A stretch of 20,856 bases of DNA from IMG/VR virus record IMGVR_UViG_3300032323_000220, positions 1 through 20,856 of that record. One strand, 5' to 3'. The notes beneath the pieces were generated by a model that saw nothing but the letters and a program-made list of their open reading frames with translations, was not told the DNA's origin and made no database searches. The position numbers were made by a program, and so were the translations under genes. Below, piece by piece: positions 13,763 through 18,870 of the stretch; positions within the stretch are counted from its first letter, which is position 1, and every line of letters begins with the position of its first letter. This DNA comes from a virus.

Positions 13763-14994
13763 AAACATTAAAGACATACATCGTAGAAGCCGAACAAAAC
13801 GTGCACATGGAGCACGTTGAAGACCTAGTATTCAATGAAGGTGTTGAAGGTACTCGCAAGGCAATCAACTTCCTAAGAGACCTGCGTGATATGCTAGCTG
13901 GTCACGGTTCAGCTAAAGTTACAGCAACTGTTAAGTGGGATGGCGCTCCAGCTATCTTTGCTGGTATTGATCCACGTGATGGTAAGTTCTTCGTGGCTAA
14001 GAAAGGTGTGTTCAATAAAGAGCCAAAGGTCTACAAGACTCCAGCTGATATTGATTCAGACACACAAGGTGACTTGGCAGTCAAGCTAAAGATCGCATTG
14101 GCTGAGTTCAAGAAACTTGGAATCACTAAGGGTGTGTATCAAGGTGACTTGATGTTCACTAAAGCAGACATTAAAAAGGAAACTATCGATGAAGTGGATT
14201 ATATTACTTTTCATCCTAATACTATCGTATATGCTGTACCAGCCAGTAGCGAACTTGCACGAAAAGTTAAAGCAGCGTCAATCGGAGTTGTCTGGCATAC
14301 TACATACACAGGAGCCTCCTTCGAAACCATGAGTGCTTCGTTTGGCAAATCAATCGTTCAACATATGAAGCAAGTGCCTTCTGTTTGGATGGATGATGCC
14401 AACTACAAGGACTACTCTGGTACTGCCACATTCACAGCAGCTGAGACAAAAGCAGTGACTGATATGTTGTCACGTGCAGGTACTTTGTTCCAAGGAATTA
14501 AGGCAGACACAATCAATGCAATCCACCAAGACCCAGACTTGTTGATGCTCATTAAGACATACAATAACTCAAAGGTTCGTGTTGGTGAACGAATCACTAA
14601 TCCAAAGGTTCACGTTCAAGGATTGTTCCACTGGATCTACGAGAGATTCCAGAAAGAGATTGATACAAAGAAAACAGAAAAGGGTAAGTCTGTTCAAGAA
14701 GAAAAGCGTAAGAAGATTCTTGCGTACTTTGCTAATCACGACCAAGATCAGATCGCAAAAGTTTTCGAATTGAGTAACCTAATTGCTGACATCAAAGCGC
14801 CAATTATCGCTAAGATGAATCAAGCTGGACACATCTCTACGTTTGTTAAGACAGCCAACGGATTCAAGACCACAGGTGTTGAAGGTTTCGTTGCCATTGA
14901 TCACTTGAAGGGTGGTGCTGTTAAGATCGTAGACCGTATGGAGTTCAGTTCAAATAACTTTAACCCAGAAATCATAAAGGGATGGCAGAGATGA
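13759..14994 (+). CDS. Nucleic-acid-ligase-like protein with T4-type capsid-targeting N-terminus
   Basis: A 411-residue protein. Its first residues, MKTLKTYIVEA, closely match the T4 internal-protein capsid-targeting peptide MKTYQEFIAEA, including a predicted prohead-protease site after E10 (I-V-E|A). The body resembles the covalent nucleotidyltransferase fold of DNA/RNA ligases. KWDGAPAIFAG (59-69) is motif I with candidate adenylated K59. GVYQGDLMF (125-133) is a possible motif III. EGFVAI (375-380) followed by VKIVDR (388-393) is a possible motif IV/V pair. A long helical insert (about 190-350) separates motifs III and IV, unlike standard ligases. The start overlaps the upstream TGA (ATGA), and the end overlaps the next gene in the same way. 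The combination suggests an enzyme packaged in the head and possibly injected. Ligase activity is inferred from motifs only. Confidence 0.75.
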   Translation: MKTLKTYIVEAEQNVHMEHVEDLVFNEGVEGTRKAINFLRDLRDMLAGHGSAKVTATVKWDGAPAIFAGIDPRDGKFFVAKKGVFNKEPKVYKTPADIDSDTQGDLAVKLKIALAEFKKLGITKGVYQGDLMFTKADIKKETIDEVDYITFHPNTIVYAVPASSELARKVKAASIGVVWHTTYTGASFETMSASFGKSIVQHMKQVPSVWMDDANYKDYSGTATFTAAETKAVTDMLSRAGTLFQGIKADTINAIHQDPDLLMLIKTYNNSKVRVGERITNPKVHVQGLFHWIYERFQKEIDTKKTEKGKSVQEEKRKKILAYFANHDQDQIAKVFELSNLIADIKAPIIAKMNQAGHISTFVKTANGFKTTGVEGFVAIDHLKGGAVKIVDRMEFSSNNFNPEIIKGWQR

Positions 14995-15353
14995 TTAGTT
15001 TCAAAGAATACCTACAAGAAAAGTGTGACTGTTGGACTGGCTACAAGCGAGTTCCAGGAACAGCGCCATGCGAAAAAGGTTCTTGCGTCAAGGAAGAATC
15101 TGACTTAGAAGAAGCAACTTACCAAGGTAAGAAAGTTCCACTAAACAAGCCAATGGCTGGTGATGTTAAGAAATCCAAAGTGTATGTGGATCCAGATGGT
15201 GATGGTAAAGCGCAGAAGGTAAACTTCGGCGACAAGAACATGACTATCAAGAAGAACATTCCTGCTCGTCGTAAGTCTTTCCGTGCACGTCATAACTGTG
15301 ATACTGCTAACGATAAGACAACTCCACGCTACTGGTCATGCAAGGCTTGGTAA
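14991..15353 (+). CDS. Small Cys-rich protein with capsid-targeting-like N-terminus and internal cleavage motif
   Basis: A 120-residue basic protein starting at ATG 14991 (ATGA overlap); an in-frame ATG at 14982 is possible but spoils the N-terminal motif. MISFKEYLQE (1-10) matches the aromatic/hydrophobic/E pattern of T4 capsid-targeting peptides. A Cys-rich stretch follows (CDCWTGYKRVPGTAPCEKGSC). KEESDLEE|A (34-42) comes next, a linker with a (L/I)xE cleavage site that recurs in the large protein at 18871. The C-terminal module has an Asp/Gly-rich turn (DPDGDGK), a strand VNFGDKNMTI and a basic RRKSFRARHNCD...PRYWSCKAW end with paired Cys, which may bind DNA or metal. The predicted mature product is the roughly 79-residue C-terminal basic domain. 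The function is not known to me. Confidence 0.78.
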   Translation: MISFKEYLQEKCDCWTGYKRVPGTAPCEKGSCVKEESDLEEATYQGKKVPLNKPMAGDVKKSKVYVDPDGDGKAQKVNFGDKNMTIKKNIPARRKSFRARHNCDTANDKTTPRYWSCKAW

Positions 15354-15366
15354 GAATATAAGATGG

Positions 15367-15376
15367 CTAAATAATA
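15367..15376 (+). promoter_or_regulatory. Candidate late promoter element CTAAATAATA
   Basis: Identical to the 10-mer at 12699-12708 and placed in the 42-base gap before the large nucleotidyltransferase gene, about 29 bases from ATG 15405. The gap has no hairpin and no sigma70 -35, consistent with a T4-style late promoter. Confidence 0.5.
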
Positions 15377-15404
15377 TACAGTTACAATTTTATAGATGGG
15401 TCTT

Positions 15405-17924
15405 ATGAAGAAATATAGTCAGTTCCTAAAGGAACTACCTTCAAAATCAGTCGTATTCGCTTTTGGACGTTTCAATCCTCCAACGTCAGGACATGAACTC
15501 CTAATCAAAGCAGTCAAGAAGCTGGCAGCTACTAATAAAGCTGAGCACGCCATCTATGCATCCAAGTCACAGGATGCCAAAAAGAATCCCCTAACTGTAG
15601 ACAAAAAGGTTCATTATCTGAACCTGATGTTTCCAAATACACACTTCGTTGCAGCGAACCCTAATGTTCGCACATTCATCGAAGCTGCTAAAGAACTAAA
15701 CAAGAAGTATAAGAACTTGATCATGGTTGCTGGTAGCGATCGTGTTCCAGAATATGAGAGAATTCTTAACACCTATAATGGTAAAGAATTTCACTTCGAC
15801 ACAGTTCAAGTAATCTCTGCTGGTGAACGTGACCCTGATGCTGATGATGCATCTGGTATGTCTGCCAGTAAGATGCGTGCTCTTGCATCAAAGGGTGACT
15901 ACGCTCAATTCAAACATGGTCTACCATCCACAATGCGTGACATTGATGGTCGTCGTTTGATGAATGATGTCCGTCAAGGTATGGGCTTAGAAGTAGTAAA
16001 AGAACAAATCAATCTCGTCAAGGACGATCTGCGTGAGCAGTATTTCCGTGGCGAGATTTTCAACATGGGCGATATAGTTGAGTCAGCTGGCGTTAAATAT
16101 GAAATCGTCAAGCGTGGTTCCAATCACCTATTGTTAAAGAACACAGAAGGTAAACTTGTTTCAAAGTGGATCCAAGACGTTCAGTTGTCCGAAGATGTAG
16201 CAGTTGGTTATGCTCCAGCTGAATTGACATTCAACGGTTATACAACTAAGAACCTTCATCATTCTGAAGATGCTGTAAAAGCATTTCAACAAACTATTCA
16301 GCGCTCTGGCGATTCAAACCCAGAAGCAGTTCTTGCTGCTCTAAAAGAGACTGATACATATATGGGTCTTAACGACCTACACTTGGCGCAACGTAAAGAT
16401 CCAACTGAGCAAGAAATTGCTACTTGGATTCAAGCACACGATGCTGCCAAATCCCATCTAGAATCTATTGGTGAGTTTATGCACCACCGTGATTATTGGG
16501 ACAACCACATGCATGAATTAGAAGACATGTTGTCAACATACGACGTAGCAGGACAAGATGAGTTGAGAGACTCACACGAACCAGAGGGTACTATGCTTCC
16601 AGAAGAACTATCAGATAAAACACTCAAGTCTCAAGACAAAATCAAAGTTGCACGAATCATCGCTACAATGCTTGGTATCGAGAATGCCGAGTCTTCAGCA
16701 AATCCAGAGAACCTAGTGAACCTAGCACTACGCAAAGTTCGCACTAAGACTCTGAACCCAGACTCACTACGAATCCTTGATCAAATGCTTAAGTTAGCTG
16801 ATGAAGTTTCAATCAAGTATGATGCTACTCTGAAGCCAACTAAACTAAAAGAAGCTGCTGTAGATGACTCAACTGTTGAAGTTAAGAAAGATTCTACTTA
16901 CAATGCAGCAAAGGGTAATCTGCGCTACTCTGACTACATCAAGTTAAAGGCAATGAATACCCATACAAAACCTGGACACAGCATGGTTGGTCCGCACCAT
17001 GATGATAGCGATCGCCGTCAGCGTATTCAATACGTCAGCGAAGAAGAACAGCTAGACGAAATCTCCAACAAACTTGCTGGTAACTACTACGGTGCTGTTG
17101 TTAAACAACACATGAAGAAAGTTGGTGGTGTTCGTCACAACATGTACGATCGTATGGAAAAAGATCTTGGCGCAAAGCGCAAGCAAGGTGTTGATCGTGC
17201 ACTTGATCGTATCACTGGTGCTCGTAAGACCAATGAAGCGATTGAGCCAATGGATCCAGTCTGCGAAGAATGTGGAAAAGTTCCATGCGTTTGTGACGAA
17301 CAACAACTAGGTGCAAACAATGCCAAGATTGATGTTGTTGGCGAATCAATGGAAGCGACTGCAACTCCACACGCTATCGTTGACATGGCAGCTTATGAAG
17401 CTGACTATGAGAACAACATGGAAGGTGAAGAGATCTCTGATGAAGATCTAGATTCTATGGCAGCTGAGATTGACGATCTAGATGACGTCATTGATGCCTA
17501 CGATGACGAAGAACTAGCCATCGTTGATGACGAGTCTGGCGAAGAAATCGAAGACAAGATGAATGAGTCTGCTTTGATGGAAGTTCTATCTCGTATGGAG
17601 CGTATGAAGGCTAAAGCAAGATTTGCTCGCACTGCAGCAAAGCGTGAGCGTTCAACTAAGATTGCGCTACGTTCATACTCTAGCAGTGCAAAGATTAACA
17701 AACGTGCACGTCGCCTTGCCATTCAATTGATGAAGAAGCGTCTGTTGAAGGGTCGTGACCCAAGCAAGATTCCAGTGGGCGAAAAAGAACGCATTGAGCG
17801 TACAATCGAGAAACGTAAGTCAGCAATTGGTCGTTTGGCCATGCGTTTGGCTCCACGTGTTCGTGGTATTGAAAAAGCCAGAATGTCTCATAAGAAATTC
17901 ACTAAAGCAGCACCGACTGTATAA
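15405..17924 (+). CDS. NMNAT-like nucleotidyltransferase fused to long processed-looking virion/internal-protein region
   Basis: An 839-residue protein; the ATG at 15405 is chosen because MKKYSQFLKE then fits the capsid-targeting pattern, while 15396 adds three residues. Residue numbers below count from 15396. Residues 20-190 form a nucleotidyltransferase domain of the NMNAT/NadR type: GRFNPPTSGH (24-33) is the HxGH-like motif, VAGSDRVPE lies at 111-119, and SASKMR (156-161) is the ISTxxR-like motif. The middle (about 200-540) is helical and unrecognised, followed by the linker SEEEQLDE (548-555) and a basic helical module (560-612). A Cys cluster CEECGKVPCVC (623-633) comes next, then a strongly acidic segment (678-722), then a very basic Arg/Lys-rich C-terminal helical domain (728-838) suited to binding DNA. 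L-x-E sites between modules suggest prohead-protease processing. NAD-related activity is inferred from motifs only. Confidence 0.82.
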   Translation: MKKYSQFLKELPSKSVVFAFGRFNPPTSGHELLIKAVKKLAATNKAEHAIYASKSQDAKKNPLTVDKKVHYLNLMFPNTHFVAANPNVRTFIEAAKELNKKYKNLIMVAGSDRVPEYERILNTYNGKEFHFDTVQVISAGERDPDADDASGMSASKMRALASKGDYAQFKHGLPSTMRDIDGRRLMNDVRQGMGLEVVKEQINLVKDDLREQYFRGEIFNMGDIVESAGVKYEIVKRGSNHLLLKNTEGKLVSKWIQDVQLSEDVAVGYAPAELTFNGYTTKNLHHSEDAVKAFQQTIQRSGDSNPEAVLAALKETDTYMGLNDLHLAQRKDPTEQEIATWIQAHDAAKSHLESIGEFMHHRDYWDNHMHELEDMLSTYDVAGQDELRDSHEPEGTMLPEELSDKTLKSQDKIKVARIIATMLGIENAESSANPENLVNLALRKVRTKTLNPDSLRILDQMLKLADEVSIKYDATLKPTKLKEAAVDDSTVEVKKDSTYNAAKGNLRYSDYIKLKAMNTHTKPGHSMVGPHHDDSDRRQRIQYVSEEEQLDEISNKLAGNYYGAVVKQHMKKVGGVRHNMYDRMEKDLGAKRKQGVDRALDRITGARKTNEAIEPMDPVCEECGKVPCVCDEQQLGANNAKIDVVGESMEATATPHAIVDMAAYEADYENNMEGEEISDEDLDSMAAEIDDLDDVIDAYDDEELAIVDDESGEEIEDKMNESALMEVLSRMERMKAKARFARTAAKRERSTKIALRSYSSSAKINKRARRLAIQLMKKRLLKGRDPSKIPVGEKERIERTIEKRKSAIGRLAMRLAPRVRGIEKARMSHKKFTKAAPTV

Positions 17925-17932
17925 GGTAAACA

Positions 17933-18418
17933 ATGGCTCTTAAACACATAATCAAACACACTGAAACAGAAATTATTTTCAAGTGTTACATAACTGCCAC
18001 AGGCGGTGGTGATATTGACTTATCGTTACAAAACGATATGACTAAATCTACTCAAGTATATGTGGCACCAACAAGTATCCCAGTTGAAACTGACGGACAC
18101 TTTGCAGAATACACTGGTTCTAGAGTTTATATCACTGGTATCTGGTGGGGAACTAAACCTGGTAAACAATTAGATATTACAAGAATTTTAGATACAGCCA
18201 CAAATCCAGACACTGTTCACAGTCACTATTATTTGAATGGCAATGGATTTTATGAATACGCTGACTTTACAGATCGTGTTTATGCCAATAAAGACATTCG
18301 TTTGACTTTTGATGGTGAAGGACATTGCATTATCCGTTTACGTAAAGAAGGTTGGGCTCCTAAAGTTGAAAATGCTCAATTCGGTTCTTATGATGACCCA
18401 ACCCAAGTAGGAAGCTAA
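17933..18418 (+). CDS. Small beta-rich probable virion protein
   Basis: A 161-residue protein that I do not recognise by family. It is predicted beta-rich, with alternating strands (TEIIFKCYITAT, STQVYVAP, GSRVYITGIWWGT, IRLTFDGEGHCIIRLRKEGW) and no helix, signal peptide or membrane segment. That profile, together with late gene neighbours, fits a head, neck or tail decoration protein. An AAGG SD overlapping the upstream stop lies 6 bases before the ATG. It has no capsid-targeting-like N-terminus (MALKHIIKHTETE), unlike the proteins around it, so it is probably assembled on the outside or in the tail. It is followed after one base by the Dps-like gene, so the two are co-transcribed. Confidence 0.72.
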   Translation: MALKHIIKHTETEIIFKCYITATGGGDIDLSLQNDMTKSTQVYVAPTSIPVETDGHFAEYTGSRVYITGIWWGTKPGKQLDITRILDTATNPDTVHSHYYLNGNGFYEYADFTDRVYANKDIRLTFDGEGHCIIRLRKEGWAPKVENAQFGSYDDPTQVGS

Positions 18419-18419
18419 C

Positions 18420-18869
18420 ATGAATGAACTAACAACTACACTAAAGGTGCTATTGGCAAACCAATTTGTTGCCTACTTCAAAGCACAAACATATCACTGG
18501 AACACAGAAGGTATTGAGTTCCCTCAGTACCACGAATTCTTTGGCGATCTATATGCAGACTACTATGGTGCTATTGATCCAGCTGCTGAGTACCTACGTG
18601 TTCTTGATGAGTATGCTCCAATCAGCTTGATGGAAATGTATAACTACAAGACTATCTCTGAAGACTCTGCAAAACCTGCTACCCTAGAGCAGATGCTTAC
18701 CAATATCGGTGGAGCCAATCAAGCACTGATTGAAAACCTAAATAAGTTATTCGACGTTGCTTCACAAGCAAATGAACAAGGTATTGCTGATTGGGCTGCT
18801 GGTCGTTTAGACGCACACAAGAAACATGCATGGATGATTCGTTCGTGCTTAAAGAAATCTGGGGAATAA
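18420..18869 (+). CDS. dps: Dps/ferritin-like DNA-protection protein
   Basis: A 149-residue four-helix-bundle protein of the Dps family, which oxidises and stores iron and shields DNA. Family motifs are AQTYHWNTEG (22-31), YHEFFGDLYADYYGAIDPAAEYLR (37-60, shown as a range) and the C-terminal helix DWAAGRLDAHKKHAWMIR. Against E. coli Dps, the spacing H26...H38...D53...E57 reproduces the ferroxidase ligands H51, H63, D78 and E82. The position equivalent to D67 is G42, with an Asp next to it at 43. It is shorter than E. coli Dps (167 aa) and lacks the Lys-rich N-terminal DNA-binding tail, though the C-terminus is basic. The SD AGGAAG precedes the ATG. Among late genes, it may be packaged or made late to protect phage DNA from oxidative damage. 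Confidence 0.88.
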   Translation: MNELTTTLKVLLANQFVAYFKAQTYHWNTEGIEFPQYHEFFGDLYADYYGAIDPAAEYLRVLDEYAPISLMEMYNYKTISEDSAKPATLEQMLTNIGGANQALIENLNKLFDVASQANEQGIADWAAGRLDAHKKHAWMIRSCLKKSGE

Positions 18870-18870
18870 G

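Noticed and set aside
17917-17932. TATAAGG before the small beta-rich protein as a late promoter
   Set aside because: It is the end of the previous gene (stop codon) and serves as the SD; it does not match the CTAAATAATA motif.
18015-18043. TTGACT inside the small beta-rich gene as a promoter
   Set aside because: No -10 like sequence at 17 bases (ATGACT) and it is in the middle of a gene.
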